Below, in pieces: positions 27,735 to 35,770 of a stretch of 37,939 nucleotides of DNA. The DNA comes from Actinomycetes bacterium. GTDB lineage: Bacteria > Actinomycetota > Acidimicrobiia > Acidimicrobiales > RAAP-2. The stretch is taken from NCBI GenBank assembly GCA_021807655.1, contig JAKBCT010000004.1, forward strand, positions 1-37,939, read 5' to 3'. Positions within the stretch are counted from its first letter, which is position 1, and each line of letters opens with the position of its first letter. The notes under the pieces are model-generated. The model made no database searches and had not been told where the DNA came from. It worked only from the letters and a program-made list of their open reading frames with translations. The position numbers and the translations under genes were made by a program.

Positions 27735-28509
27735 GGGGGCTCCGCGGTACGGAGGCGAACTCGGCCACGAGCGTCGCCGGCGTCGGACTGCGGACAAAGG
27801 TCTCGCCCACGAGGACCGCATCGAATCCCCCCGCAGCCATTCGCTCGACGTCGGCGACCGTCCGGAGTCCCGACTCGGCCACGGTGATGACCGAACTCGC
27901 GAGTGTCGCCCCGATGCGCAACGCCCGCTCGGGGTCCACCTCAAAGCTGCGCAGGTCGCGTTGATTCACCCCGACGATTGACGCACCGGCCGCGACGGCC
28001 CGTCGCGATTCAACCTCGTCGTGCACTTCCACGAGGGCGTCGAGGCCGCAGTCACCGGCCAGGGCGATCAGGCCCTCGAGTTCGGCGTCGCTCAGCACCG
28101 AGACGATCAAGAGCACCGCCGCCGCCCCGACGTCGCGCGCGTCGAGCACGTCGTTCTCGCTGAGAGTGAAGTCCTTTCGCAGGATCGGGCGCTCAACCGC
28201 GGACCGGACGGCTCGCAGGTCCTCGAGGGAGCCGCCAAAGAACTGCTCATCGGTCAGTACCGAGATGGCGGCCGCACCACCGAGGACGTAGGCCCTCGCC
28301 AGCGCCGCTGGATCCAGGTCCTCGGCGAGGGGCCCCTTGGAGGGCGAGCGCCGTTTCACCTCGGCGATGACCCGGACCGTCTCTGCGCGAAGCGCGTCGG
28401 CGAAGGACGGGCCCGCGTAGCGCGGCGCGTCACGCCGGGAACGCCACTCACGAGGGTCGACAACGGCGCGGTGCGCCGCGACGATCTCGTCGAGATAGGT
28501 CGGTCCCAT
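27727..28509 (-). CDS. trpC: Indole-3-glycerol phosphate synthase
   Basis: Makes the indole ring by decarboxylating ring closure of CdRP. 260 aa with the catalytic E50 and K52 in V-I-A-E-V-K-R-R-S-P-S-K-G (48-59), S-V-L-T-D-E-Q-F-F-G-G, L-R-K-D-F, V-G-V-N-Q-R-D-L and A-E-S-G-L near the C terminus. ATG 28509 is chosen over the adjacent TTG because TAGAAT lies exactly 6 nt upstream, giving a leaderless start. First gene of trpCFBA and divergent from trpD. No trp attenuator or leader peptide is possible if the mRNA is leaderless. Confidence 0.95.
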   Translation of the reverse strand: MGPTYLDEIVAAHRAVVDPREWRSRRDAPRYAGPSFADALRAETVRVIAEVKRRSPSKGPLAEDLDPAALARAYVLGGAAAISVLTDEQFFGGSLEDLRAVRSAVERPILRKDFTLSENDVLDARDVGAAAVLLIVSVLSDAELEGLIALAGDCGLDALVEVHDEVESRRAVAAGASIVGVNQRDLRSFEVDPERALRIGATLASSVITVAESGLRTVADVERMAAGGFDAVLVGETFVRSPTPATLVAEFASVPRSPRG

Positions 28510-28515
28510 CAACGA

Positions 28516-28521
28516 ATTCTA
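28516..28521 (-). promoter_or_regulatory. -10 element, leaderless promoter of trpCFBA
   Basis: Minus strand TAGAAT, 6 nt (TCGTTG), ATG 28509. One of the best hexamers in the window. Confidence 0.6.
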
Positions 28522-28635
28522 CTGACGCGCGCGATCGCCCTCGCCGCGGGCGTCGACGCATCCGCCCGATGAACGAGGGACCTCGCGAGGGCCGAGGACG
28601 CCGGGATCCCACGGGGTCGTCAAAATGCCTTCGAC

Positions 28636-28641
28636 TACGAT
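28636..28641 (+). promoter_or_regulatory. -10 element, leaderless promoter of trpD
   Basis: TACGAT, 6 nt (GGGCCA), ATG 28648. It lies 114 bp from the divergent trpC hexamer. The space between holds a CCTCGCGAGG palindrome (28580-28589) but no recognised operator. Confidence 0.55.
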
Positions 28642-28647
28642 GGGCCA

Positions 28648-29694
28648 ATGTCAGACGCTCCGTCGAGCCAGTTGAGTGCGACGCAGTTCACGAGCGACGT
28701 GCTCGGCCCGCTGGTTCGTGGCTTCGACCTGGACCGGGCCCACGCGCGCGACGCGCTCGCGGCGATTCTCGCCGGTGACATCGAGGCCGTGCTCGTGGCC
28801 AGTTTTCTCACGGCGTTGACCGCCAAGGGCGAGACGTCGGCGGAGATGACCGGCTTCGTTGACGCCATGGTCGACGCGGCGACCACCTTTACGATCGACT
28901 CGGACGCGGTGGACATCGTCGGCACCGGCGGCGACCAACTCCACACGGTCAACATCTCGACCATGGCCTCGCTCGCCGTCGCCGGCTGTGGGGTGCCCGT
29001 CGCCAAGCACGGCAATCGCGCGGCGTCATCGTCGGTCGGTTCGGCCGACGTACTCGAGGCCCTCGGGGTGCGACTCGATCTTCCCGTCGACGGTGTTCGC
29101 GCCTGCATCCGCGAGGCCAACATCGGCTTCCTCTTCGCGCCGACCTATCACCACGCGCTCGCCCACCTGACCCCGATCCGCCGCGCACTCGGCTTTCGTA
29201 CGGTCTTTAACGTCCTTGGCCCACTGGCCAATCCCGCGCGCGTGGGCCGCGGGGTGATCGGCGTCGCCCAGAGTCATCACCTGGAGTCGATGGCCGAAGT
29301 CCTCGCCGCGCGCGGGGTAATCAAGATGATGTTGGTCAACGCCGACGACGGTCTCGACGAGCTCTCGCTGGGCACACCGTCGACGGTCTACGTCGTGACC
29401 GGCGACGCGGTTCGGGTGGAACGGCTCGACGCGGGCGAGGAGTTGGGCCGACGCCACAGCGCCGAGGCGATCCGCGGCGCGGACGTGACCTACAACGTCG
29501 GCGTCGTGCATCGGTTCCTCGCCGGCGAACCCGGTCCCGTGTTCGACGTCGCGTGCGCGAACGCCGCGCTGGCGCTGATCAGCGCCGATCGGGCCCAGAA
29601 CATGCGCGAGGGTTTCGAGTTGGCCGCGAACAGCGTGCACACCGGCCGCGCCGGCGAATGCCTCGAGCGGCTCGTCGCCGTGAGCAACGCCTAG
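28648..29694 (+). CDS. trpD: Anthranilate phosphoribosyltransferase
   Basis: Joins anthranilate with PRPP, the second committed step to tryptophan. 348 aa. The PRPP loop D-I-V-G-T-G-G-D is at 89-96, K-H-G-N-R-A-A-S-S-S-V-G-S-A-D at 120-134, and R-A-L-G-F-R-T-V-F-N-V-L-G-P-L-A-N-P further on; all are diagnostic of TrpD. It is transcribed away from trpCFBA from its own promoter. Its TAG stop shares CTAG 29691-29694 with the convergent gene. trpE and trpG are not in the window. Confidence 0.96.
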   Translation: MSDAPSSQLSATQFTSDVLGPLVRGFDLDRAHARDALAAILAGDIEAVLVASFLTALTAKGETSAEMTGFVDAMVDAATTFTIDSDAVDIVGTGGDQLHTVNISTMASLAVAGCGVPVAKHGNRAASSSVGSADVLEALGVRLDLPVDGVRACIREANIGFLFAPTYHHALAHLTPIRRALGFRTVFNVLGPLANPARVGRGVIGVAQSHHLESMAEVLAARGVIKMMLVNADDGLDELSLGTPSTVYVVTGDAVRVERLDAGEELGRRHSAEAIRGADVTYNVGVVHRFLAGEPGPVFDVACANAALALISADRAQNMREGFELAANSVHTGRAGECLERLVAVSNA

Positions 29695-30206
29695 AGCTCG
29701 CGGAGCTCTTCTTTGTAGCGACGGGCGTTGGCTACGTACAACGCGGCACCGTCGGCGATGGCCTGGGTGTCGCTCGCCTCGGGCTTGATCGACGCGGGAA
29801 TGCCCACGGCGAGCGCGCGCGCGGGCACGTCGGTTCGGTTGCGCACGACCGCGCCCGCGGCGACCGTCGCGCCGGTGTGGACCTGCACCTCGTGGAGAAC
29901 GACCGAGCCGCTGCCGATCAGTGCCCCGTCGTGAACGACGCAGCCCTCGAGGTGGGCGATGTGTCCGACGACGCAGTCCGAACCGATGACCGTGGGGTAT
30001 TCGGCGACGGCGTGCACGACGGTCCCGTCCTGGATCGAGGTCCGCTCGCCCACGATGATCGTGCCGTAGTCGCCGCGAAGCACGGCGCCCGGCCAGACCG
30101 AGGACAGCGCGCCGATGCGCACGTCGCCGATCACGACGGCGTCGGGATGGACGAACGCGTCGGGGTCGATGTGAGGAACCCGGTCACCGAGGGCGTAGAT
30201 GGGCAC
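29691..30206 (-). CDS. Gamma-carbonic-anhydrase-like hexapeptide protein
   Basis: 171-aa left-handed beta-helix protein with hexapeptide repeats from about residue 15 to 135 and a C-terminal helix. P-G-A-V-L-R-G-D (39-46) and Q-D-G-T-V-V-H (59-65) are gamma-CA motifs. H65 and H82 fit two zinc ligands. The third, in the usual G-H-x3-L-H-G, reads G-H-I-A-H-L-E-G here, so the canonical His is E87, with H85 nearby. Carbonic anhydrase activity is therefore uncertain; the PaaY/CaiE-like members have other roles. GTG 30206 has GGAGG (30212-30216) 5 nt upstream, overlapping the stop of the preceding gene. Confidence 0.85.
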   Translation of the reverse strand: MPIYALGDRVPHIDPDAFVHPDAVVIGDVRIGALSSVWPGAVLRGDYGTIIVGERTSIQDGTVVHAVAEYPTVIGSDCVVGHIAHLEGCVVHDGALIGSGSVVLHEVQVHTGATVAAGAVVRNRTDVPARALAVGIPASIKPEASDTQAIADGAALYVANARRYKEELREL

Positions 30207-30215
30207 TGCTACCTC

Positions 30216-30398
30216 CTAGTGGCTCAACCACATGATCAACTGATAGAGCCGCCAGACCAGGTAGATAGCCGTCGCGACTACGAAGAACTTCCATCGTAAC
30301 GGTATCGGCTCGGGCGCCGGTTCCTCGACGGACTGGCCACAGACCTCACAGACGTCACCTTCGACGGGACGGTCGCAGGTCTCGCACCACTTGGCCAT
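30216..30398 (-). CDS. 60-aa zinc-ribbon membrane protein
   Basis: Starts M-A-K-W-C-E-T-C and has two CxxC pairs (C5, C8, C17, C20), a small zinc-ribbon, followed by an acidic Pro-rich linker and one hydrophobic segment (about 36-57) ending L-S-H. Topology is probably cytoplasmic ribbon with a C-terminal membrane anchor. The ATG overlaps the der stop (TGATG), and the stop overlaps the ribosome binding site of the next gene, so it sits inside the der unit. The function is unknown; similar tiny zinc-ribbon/TM proteins are known in actinobacteria but not characterised. Confidence 0.75.
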   Translation of the reverse strand: MAKWCETCDRPVEGDVCEVCGQSVEEPAPEPIPLRWKFFVVATAIYLVWRLYQLIMWLSH

Positions 30399-31690
30399 CA
30401 GTCAACACGGACCCGAACGCGCAGCGGCGTTGAGCCGAGTTCGAAGCGTTCGCGCAGTGAGCGCTCCACGTATCGCAGGTAGGTCGCCGGCAGTCGTCCC
30501 GCCACGAACAGGGTGAAGGTCGGCGGCTCGATGGCACCCTGGACGGCGTAGCGAATCTTGCCGGTCGGTGCGGGCTGCTTGATCTGCAGGTCGCGGATCG
30601 CTCGGTTGAGCGCCCCCGTGGGGACCCGCTTGACGTAGTCGGCCGCCGAGTCCTGGAGCGCGGGCAGCAGTCGATGCACGCCCTTGCCCGACGTCGCGGT
30701 CGTCTTCAGCACGGGGGCGTCGCCGAGGAAGGCGAGCTTGTCGCCGACCGTGGCGAGCACGCCGGCGCGGTCGTCGGTGGCCACGAGTTCCCACTTGTTC
30801 AGCACCACGATGGCCGGGCACCCGGCCGCGGCGATGCGCTCGGCCAGACGTTGATCTTGACCCGTCGCGCCGACGGTGGCGTCGATGACCAACACCGCGA
30901 TGTCGGCGCGGTCGAGGGCGTCGAGGCTCCGAAGGACGGCGTAGGTCTCGAGGCCCGCCTCGGTCTTGGCGCGTCGGCGCATCCCCGCGGTGTCGATGAA
31001 GCGAATCGGTCCGCCGTCGGTCTCAACGACCGTGTCCACCGCGTCGCGGGTCGTGCCGGGCATATCGTGAACGACGGAGCGTTCCTCACCGATCAGCTTG
31101 TTGAAGAGCGTCGACTTTCCGACGTTGGGACGCCCGACGATCGCCACGCGCAACGCGCCGTCGTCGGGGTCGGTCTCAGGTTCGTCGACCACCTTCTCGA
31201 CCAAAGCGTCCACGAGGTGGTCGAGCAGGTCGCCGGCGCCTCGACCGTGCAGGGCGCTCACGAAGTGCGGGTCACCCGCGCCGAGGCTGAGGAACTCCCA
31301 CCCCGAGCTCTCGTGCACCTCGTCGTCGACCTTGTTGACCACGAGCGACACGGGGCGACCGCTTCGCAACGCCCACCGCGCCGCCTGGCGATCCTCTTCC
31401 ATCAGACCGGTCGTGACGTCGACCACCAACAGCACGTGGTCGGCGCTCGCGATGGCGCGTTCGGCCTGTTCGGAGACCTTCGCCTCGAGCGCGTCGCCCT
31501 GGGCCAGCCAACCGCCCGTGTCCACGAGGTCAAACGTCACCCCGCGCCAATCGACTTCCACACTCTTACGGTCGCGGGTCACGCCGCGGTGTTCCTCGAC
31601 GACCGCGACCCGGCGACCGGCGAGTCGGTTTACCAACGAGCTCTTGCCCACGTTGGGCCGCCCAACGATGACGACCTGGGGGCGGCTCAC
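30398..31690 (-). CDS. der: GTPase Der (EngA)
   Basis: Essential 50S ribosome assembly GTPase with two G domains in tandem and a KH-like C-terminal domain, 430 aa. G1 motifs GRPNVGKS at 10-17 and again at 186-193; D-T-G-G-W and D-T-A-G-M for the two G3; N-K-V-D (119-122) and N-K-W-E for the two G4. R-R-R-A-K-T after the second G3 is typical of Der. GTG 31690 overlaps the upstream DUF512 stop (GTGA). Start and length match the family. Confidence 0.97.
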   Translation of the reverse strand: MSRPQVVIVGRPNVGKSSLVNRLAGRRVAVVEEHRGVTRDRKSVEVDWRGVTFDLVDTGGWLAQGDALEAKVSEQAERAIASADHVLLVVDVTTGLMEEDRQAARWALRSGRPVSLVVNKVDDEVHESSGWEFLSLGAGDPHFVSALHGRGAGDLLDHLVDALVEKVVDEPETDPDDGALRVAIVGRPNVGKSTLFNKLIGEERSVVHDMPGTTRDAVDTVVETDGGPIRFIDTAGMRRRAKTEAGLETYAVLRSLDALDRADIAVLVIDATVGATGQDQRLAERIAAAGCPAIVVLNKWELVATDDRAGVLATVGDKLAFLGDAPVLKTTATSGKGVHRLLPALQDSAADYVKRVPTGALNRAIRDLQIKQPAPTGKIRYAVQGAIEPPTFTLFVAGRLPATYLRYVERSLRERFELGSTPLRVRVRVD

Positions 31691-33063
31691 GAATTCACCA
31701 ACCGGCGGGGACGAACCCGCTCGAGGGTCTCGCGAAGATCGTTGCCCGTGGTCGTGACGGTGGTGACCGGTCGTGGCAGGTCCTCGAGGCCGAGGCCGTC
31801 GAGGAATCGGCCCTCGGAGAGACAGACGTCCGGCAACAAGATCGTCGCGTCGATGGGTAGCGACTCGATGGTGCGCGTGATGTCAAAGCCCGTCAGCAGG
31901 CCCGCGACCTTGATGTTGCCGCCGAAGTAGCGATTGACGACCGCGACCACCTCGACGTCGTCGAACCCGTGGTCGTCGAGGAGCTGGCGAAGCAGCGGCG
32001 CGGCGTACTCACCGGTCAAGACGATCACTCGTCCGCCCGCGTCAGAACCGTCGCCCCCACCGCGCACGGCGCGGTACCCCCACGCCGGCGCGCCGTCCAC
32101 CGATTGGAAGAAGCCCGAACCGAGGGTCGCCATCGCGAGTCGTTCGACGAAGCTCTTCGTGAAGGCCGCCACCATGCCGATCCCGTTCTCGGCCTCGTCC
32201 AGGCTCTCGTAGAAGTCCTCCCCCGGCGGGTTGGCCCCGGCGACGAGATAGAACTCGTCGCTCGCGTAAAAGAGCGCCCGACCGACCAGGTCGTGGGCGA
32301 GCTCGCGGTACCGGGCCACGAGATCGATGACGTGGCGCGCCTCGTCGGCGCGGTGCGAGCGCATCGTCGCCTCGGCCGAGAAATCGCTAACCCCGACGGG
32401 TACGAGCGCCACGGAGGCGACGGTCGGGTACTGGCTGAGGATGTCCTGCATGGTCGCCTCGAGGTTGGCGCCGTCGTTGATCCCGGGGCAGACCACCACC
32501 TGGACGTGCACGTCGATGCCCGCGCGAAGCAGTTCGCGCAGCCAGCGTAGGCTCGTCGCGCCCCGGGGGTTGCGCAGCATCGACGCACGCAGTTCTGGGT
32601 CGGTCGTGTGCACCGAGACGTACAGCGGCGACAGGCCCTCTTCAATCACGCGCTCGAGGTCGAACTCGGTGAAACGGGTGAGGGTCGTGTAGTTGCCGTA
32701 GAGGAACGAGAGGCGAAAGTCGTCGTCCTTTACGTACAACGAACGGCGCATGCCCTTGGGCAGTTGGTAGATGAAGCAGAACGAGCAGTGATTGTCACAC
32801 GTGCGGATCCGGTCGAACACGGCTGAGTCGATGGCCAGTCCGAGGGGCTGACCCGGCTCCTTTTCGATGGTGACCTTGCGTTCGAGGAGGTCACCGTCTC
32901 GCTTGATCAGTAGCGCGACGGTGGCGCCGTCGATGAGTTGCTGGTATTCGATGATGTCGGTCGGCGCGCGGCCGTTGATGGCCAGGAGCTCGTCACCGAC
33001 GCACAAATCGGCTTCGCCGGCCGGCGATGAGTGCGCGATTGACGCGATACGGACCTTGGACAC
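31687..33063 (-). CDS. DUF512 radical-SAM/PDZ protein
   Basis: 458 aa. The N-terminal 70 residues resemble a PDZ domain (G-D-E-L-L-A-I-N-G at 23-31). Next is an iron-sulfur motif C89, C93, C96 (CDNHCSFC, CX3CX2C as in radical SAM), then G-M-R-R-S-L-Y and F-L-Y-G-N-Y-T-T-L, and the DUF512 domain. This family is widespread in Gram-positive bacteria next to der; its reaction has not been established. The GTG start fits a leaderless promoter (TAGGCT-N6-GTG). It is divergent from ispH across 71 bp. The family call is confident; the function is unknown. Confidence 0.92.
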   Translation of the reverse strand: MSKVRIASIAHSSPAGEADLCVGDELLAINGRAPTDIIEYQQLIDGATVALLIKRDGDLLERKVTIEKEPGQPLGLAIDSAVFDRIRTCDNHCSFCFIYQLPKGMRRSLYVKDDDFRLSFLYGNYTTLTRFTEFDLERVIEEGLSPLYVSVHTTDPELRASMLRNPRGATSLRWLRELLRAGIDVHVQVVVCPGINDGANLEATMQDILSQYPTVASVALVPVGVSDFSAEATMRSHRADEARHVIDLVARYRELAHDLVGRALFYASDEFYLVAGANPPGEDFYESLDEAENGIGMVAAFTKSFVERLAMATLGSGFFQSVDGAPAWGYRAVRGGGDGSDAGGRVIVLTGEYAAPLLRQLLDDHGFDDVEVVAVVNRYFGGNIKVAGLLTGFDITRTIESLPIDATILLPDVCLSEGRFLDGLGLEDLPRPVTTVTTTGNDLRETLERVRPRRLVNS

Positions 33064-33069
33064 CGGTCT

Positions 33070-33075
33070 AGCCTA
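33070..33075 (-). promoter_or_regulatory. -10 element, leaderless promoter of DUF512-der unit
   Basis: Minus strand TAGGCT, 6 nt, GTG 33063. The same hexamer serves divergent ispH. Confidence 0.55.
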
Positions 33076-33122
33076 CTGGCGCACCCCGGGAAACCGGCGG
33101 GCCAGCGCTGGAGCCGACTCAC

Positions 33123-33128
33123 TAGGCT
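33123..33128 (+). promoter_or_regulatory. -10 element, leaderless promoter of ispH
   Basis: TAGGCT, 6 nt (GACGGC), GTG 33135. A CCAGCGCTGG palindrome (33102-33111) lies between the two divergent promoters. Confidence 0.55.
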
Positions 33129-33134
33129 GACGGC

Positions 33135-34172
33135 GTGTCCGTTGAGCGAGTCATACTCGCGGCGCCGCGCGGCTTCTGCGCGGGCGTCGAGAAGGCGATC
33201 AAAGCCCTCGACTGGATGACGCGCATCTTCGCCGCGCCCGTGTACTGCTACCACGAGATCGTGCACAACCGGTTCGTGGTCGACCATTTCCGATCGCTCG
33301 GGGTCGTCTTCATCGACGACGTCACGGACGTCCCCGCGGGCGCGCCGATCATGTTGAGTGCGCACGGCTCCCCACCGTCGGTGATCGAACTGGCCAAGAG
33401 CGCGGGCGGGACCGTCATCGACGCGGTCTGCCCGCTGGTCACCAAGGTCCACCACGAGCTGAAGGTTCGCGCCCGCAAGGGCTACACCGTCCTCTACGTC
33501 GGCCACGAGGGTCACGAGGAGGCCGTCGGCACGATGGCAGTCGCCCCCGAGTCGGTGCACCTGATCGAGTCGATCGCGGACATCGACGCGCTGGGTGACC
33601 AGACGGGACCGTTCGCACTGCTCAGCCAGACCACGCTGAGTCTCGACGAGTGGCAGGACATCCGCGACTACGCCATTGAGCGATTCCCCGACATCTGGAT
33701 GCCGAATCGAAGCGACCTCTGCTTTGCCACCACCAACCGCCAGGCGGCGCTGCGCGCGATCTGTGCGACGTCCGACGCCGTGGTCGTGATCGGTTCGGCC
33801 AATTCATCAAACACCGTGGCGCTGGCGACCGTGGCCGCCGCCGCGGGCTGTCCCCGCGTCCTACGGGTAAACGGGGCGGCGGACCTGCCCGATGACCTCA
33901 CGGGCGTGGTCGCGGTGACCGCGGGGGCGTCCGCTCCCGAATCGATCGTCAACGACGTGCTCGCGGTACTCGATCCCCGAGAGGGCGTCGAAGTCCACGC
34001 CCAAACCGTCGAGGACGAATACTTCCCGCCGCCGCCCGAGCTGCGCGAGGTGCTGCGGGCGCTCGCGGCCCTGCTCGACGTCGCGTTCCAGACGCCGACG
34101 GTGACGACTTTTGACGGCCAGTCCGACCGGGACTTCACCGCGGCCCAGGTGCTTTCGAGTTCCTCGCGATAG
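33135..34172 (+). CDS. ispH: 4-hydroxy-3-methylbut-2-enyl diphosphate reductase
   Basis: Last enzyme of the MEP isoprenoid pathway, making IPP and DMAPP at a [4Fe-4S] cluster. 345 aa. The three cluster cysteines are present: C15 (P-R-G-F-C-A-G-V), C99 (D-A-V-C-P-L-V) and C196 (L-C-F-A-T-T-N). Substrate-binding histidines lie in E-I-V-H-N (H44), S-A-H-G (H77) and V-G-H-E-G-H (H124). S-Q-T-T-L-S and I-G-S-A-N-S-S-N-T are also typical. GTG 33135 fits the leaderless promoter. Nothing points to a broken gene. Confidence 0.96.
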   Translation: MSVERVILAAPRGFCAGVEKAIKALDWMTRIFAAPVYCYHEIVHNRFVVDHFRSLGVVFIDDVTDVPAGAPIMLSAHGSPPSVIELAKSAGGTVIDAVCPLVTKVHHELKVRARKGYTVLYVGHEGHEEAVGTMAVAPESVHLIESIADIDALGDQTGPFALLSQTTLSLDEWQDIRDYAIERFPDIWMPNRSDLCFATTNRQAALRAICATSDAVVVIGSANSSNTVALATVAAAAGCPRVLRVNGAADLPDDLTGVVAVTAGASAPESIVNDVLAVLDPREGVEVHAQTVEDEYFPPPPELREVLRALAALLDVAFQTPTVTTFDGQSDRDFTAAQVLSSSSR

Positions 34173-34221
34173 CCCGAGGTCACCGCGGGCTGCGGGTCCG
34201 AGTCGTGGGCGCCTACAGGAC

Positions 34222-34227
34222 TAGTAT
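34222..34227 (+). promoter_or_regulatory. -10 element upstream of the 24-codon ORF
   Basis: TAGTAT, 6 nt (TTCAGG), GTG 34234. The spacing is identical to that at trpC, trpD, ispH and fbiC. Confidence 0.5.
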
Positions 34228-34233
34228 TTCAGG

Positions 34234-34308
34234 GTGCCTGTTGGGCTAACCGCCACCCTCGTTCTGCGCGTGCAGCGGGCGACCGCGGTGGAGTCGGAGA
34301 AAGAGTAG
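34234..34308 (+). CDS. Leaderless 24-codon upstream ORF
   Basis: GTG followed by 23 sense codons and TAG, ending 2 nt before the ATG of the glycosyltransferase. The peptide starts M-P-V-G-L-T-A-T-L-V-L-R and ends E-S-E-K-E. It is too short and plain for a folded domain. Its start has the same TANNNT-N6 promoter geometry as real genes here. The ribosome finishing at TAG could re-initiate at the next ATG, since the glycosyltransferase has only a poorly spaced purine run. The function is probably regulatory or coupling, not enzymatic; it may also be a chance frame. Confidence 0.45.
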   Translation: MPVGLTATLVLRVQRATAVESEKE

Positions 34309-34310
34309 GG

Positions 34311-35111
34311 ATGGCAAAACACGATCTCGAGACGCGTCGACTGGCCAAGCTCCGGAGCTACGCGATCGACCAGGCGATGACCCGTTTCCACCAGGAGTAC
34401 CCGGATTTCAAGCCCGAGACCATCGTCGCGTCGATCTGTGCGTACGAGGAGGAGGGCAACATCGGCTCCGTCTTGGACCAGATGCCCGCGACCATGAACG
34501 GTCGCCCCTACACGACGCTCGTCGTCGTCGACGGCGGCGATGACCGTACCGCGAGCATCGCGCGCGAGTACCCCGGCGTCAAGGTCATCGAGTTCCCGGT
34601 GAACCTGGGACACGGCGTCGCGCTGCAGGTCACCTACCGCTACTGCGTCGACAACCAGGTCGAGTTCGTCGTCACCCTCGACGCCGACGGCCAGAACGAC
34701 CCGGCCGAGATGCCCGACGTGCTCGCTCCCCTGCTGCGCGACGAGGCCGACTTCGTGGTCGCTTCGCGCCGGCTCGGGGTCGATGAGACGTCGGACCGTT
34801 TCCGCAAGACGGGGGTGTGGTTCTTCTCGTTCATCATGAACCGCATGACCGGTGCGAACCTCACCGACACCTCGACCGGCTACCGGGCCCTTCGCGTCAC
34901 GATGCTGGCCGACGTCCTGGACCGCCTGACCCAGGACCAGTACCAGACGGCCGAGCTGCTGATCACGTGCCTGAAGCGCGGGTGGCGCGCCGCCGAGGTC
35001 CCCACCGTCTGGCACCCGCGTCACTCCGGCACGACCAAGAAGGGCGCCAACTGGCTCTTCGGGTTTCGCTACACCAAAGTCGTCTTTGGCACGTGGTGGC
35101 GCGAACGCTAA
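34311..35111 (+). CDS. Family-2 glycosyltransferase (GT-A, DPM1-like)
   Basis: 266 aa. The GT-A fold is visible as V-V-V-D-G-G-D-D-R-T (71-80), N-L-G-H-G-V-A-L-Q (98-106) and the metal-binding D-A-D-G-Q (124-128), followed by T-G-Y-R-A-L-R. This resembles polyprenol-phosphate mannosyl/glucosyltransferases (DPM1/GtrB type) but lacks their C-terminal membrane helices. The N-terminal 35 residues are charged and helical. It would use a nucleotide sugar; the acceptor is unknown. A link to isoprenoid phosphates is suggested by ispH upstream, but only by position. The stop overlaps plsC by 4 nt on the opposite strand. Confidence 0.88.
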   Translation: MAKHDLETRRLAKLRSYAIDQAMTRFHQEYPDFKPETIVASICAYEEEGNIGSVLDQMPATMNGRPYTTLVVVDGGDDRTASIAREYPGVKVIEFPVNLGHGVALQVTYRYCVDNQVEFVVTLDADGQNDPAEMPDVLAPLLRDEADFVVASRRLGVDETSDRFRKTGVWFFSFIMNRMTGANLTDTSTGYRALRVTMLADVLDRLTQDQYQTAELLITCLKRGWRAAEVPTVWHPRHSGTTKKGANWLFGFRYTKVVFGTWWRER

Positions 35112-35770
35112 CGCTCGTCGAGCGCCTGGTGGTAGACGGCCTCTAAGCGGTCGCGCAACTCTTCGGTCTTCGCGGCGATCAAGGATCGAGGCACTCGTCC
35201 CTCGGCGCTCGGTGGCGCGATGGGCGCACCGACCACGACACGCACCCGGGTGAATCGCGGGAGTTTCGCGTGGGCCGGCATCGCCCGGTCGCTGCCGGCG
35301 ATCCCGACGGGCACGGTCGACGCGCCGGTGCGCGAGGCGACGAACATCGCCCCGTCACGCAACGCCTCGATGTGACGTCCCTCGCGGCGCGTGCCCTCGG
35401 GGAACAGGATCAGCGCCTCTCCACGGCGAAGCACCTCTTCGGCGAGGCGCAGCGACTCGCGGTCAGCCGTGCCGCGCGAGACGGGGAACGCGCCCACGTG
35501 GCGCAGCAGGGTTCCGAGTAGCGGCACGGCGAACAGTTCCTGCTTGGCCATGAAGAAGACCTTGCGCGGCGAGATGAACAGCGTGAAGACGAAGTCGACG
35601 TTGGAGCGGTGCACCGGGGCGATCAATACCGGACCGGAGCGAGGAATGTTCTCGCCGCCCGTGACCCGGGGCCGGAAGAGCAGCCACGACAGCGCCGTCA
35701 AGATGGCCGCGATCACCCGGTAGAGCGGGGTCTTGTCGGGATTGAGAATCAGTTCGGTGTCTTCAGCCAT
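35108..35770 (-). CDS. plsC: 1-acyl-sn-glycerol-3-phosphate acyltransferase
   Basis: Second acylation step of phospholipid synthesis at the membrane. 220 aa. The catalytic H-x4-D is H54-R-S-N-V-D59, the substrate motif F-P-E-G-T-R is 123-128, and V-P-V-G-I-A-G-S completes the PlsC family pattern. A hydrophobic stretch at about 19-32 can anchor it. ATG 35770 lies 22 nt inside the end of cmk, with no later Met that would keep the N terminus, so this start is kept. plsC after cmk is common in actinobacteria. Confidence 0.9.
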   Translation of the reverse strand: MAEDTELILNPDKTPLYRVIAAILTALSWLLFRPRVTGGENIPRSGPVLIAPVHRSNVDFVFTLFISPRKVFFMAKQELFAVPLLGTLLRHVGAFPVSRGTADRESLRLAEEVLRRGEALILFPEGTRREGRHIEALRDGAMFVASRTGASTVPVGIAGSDRAMPAHAKLPRFTRVRVVVGAPIAPPSAEGRVPRSLIAAKTEELRDRLEAVYHQALDER

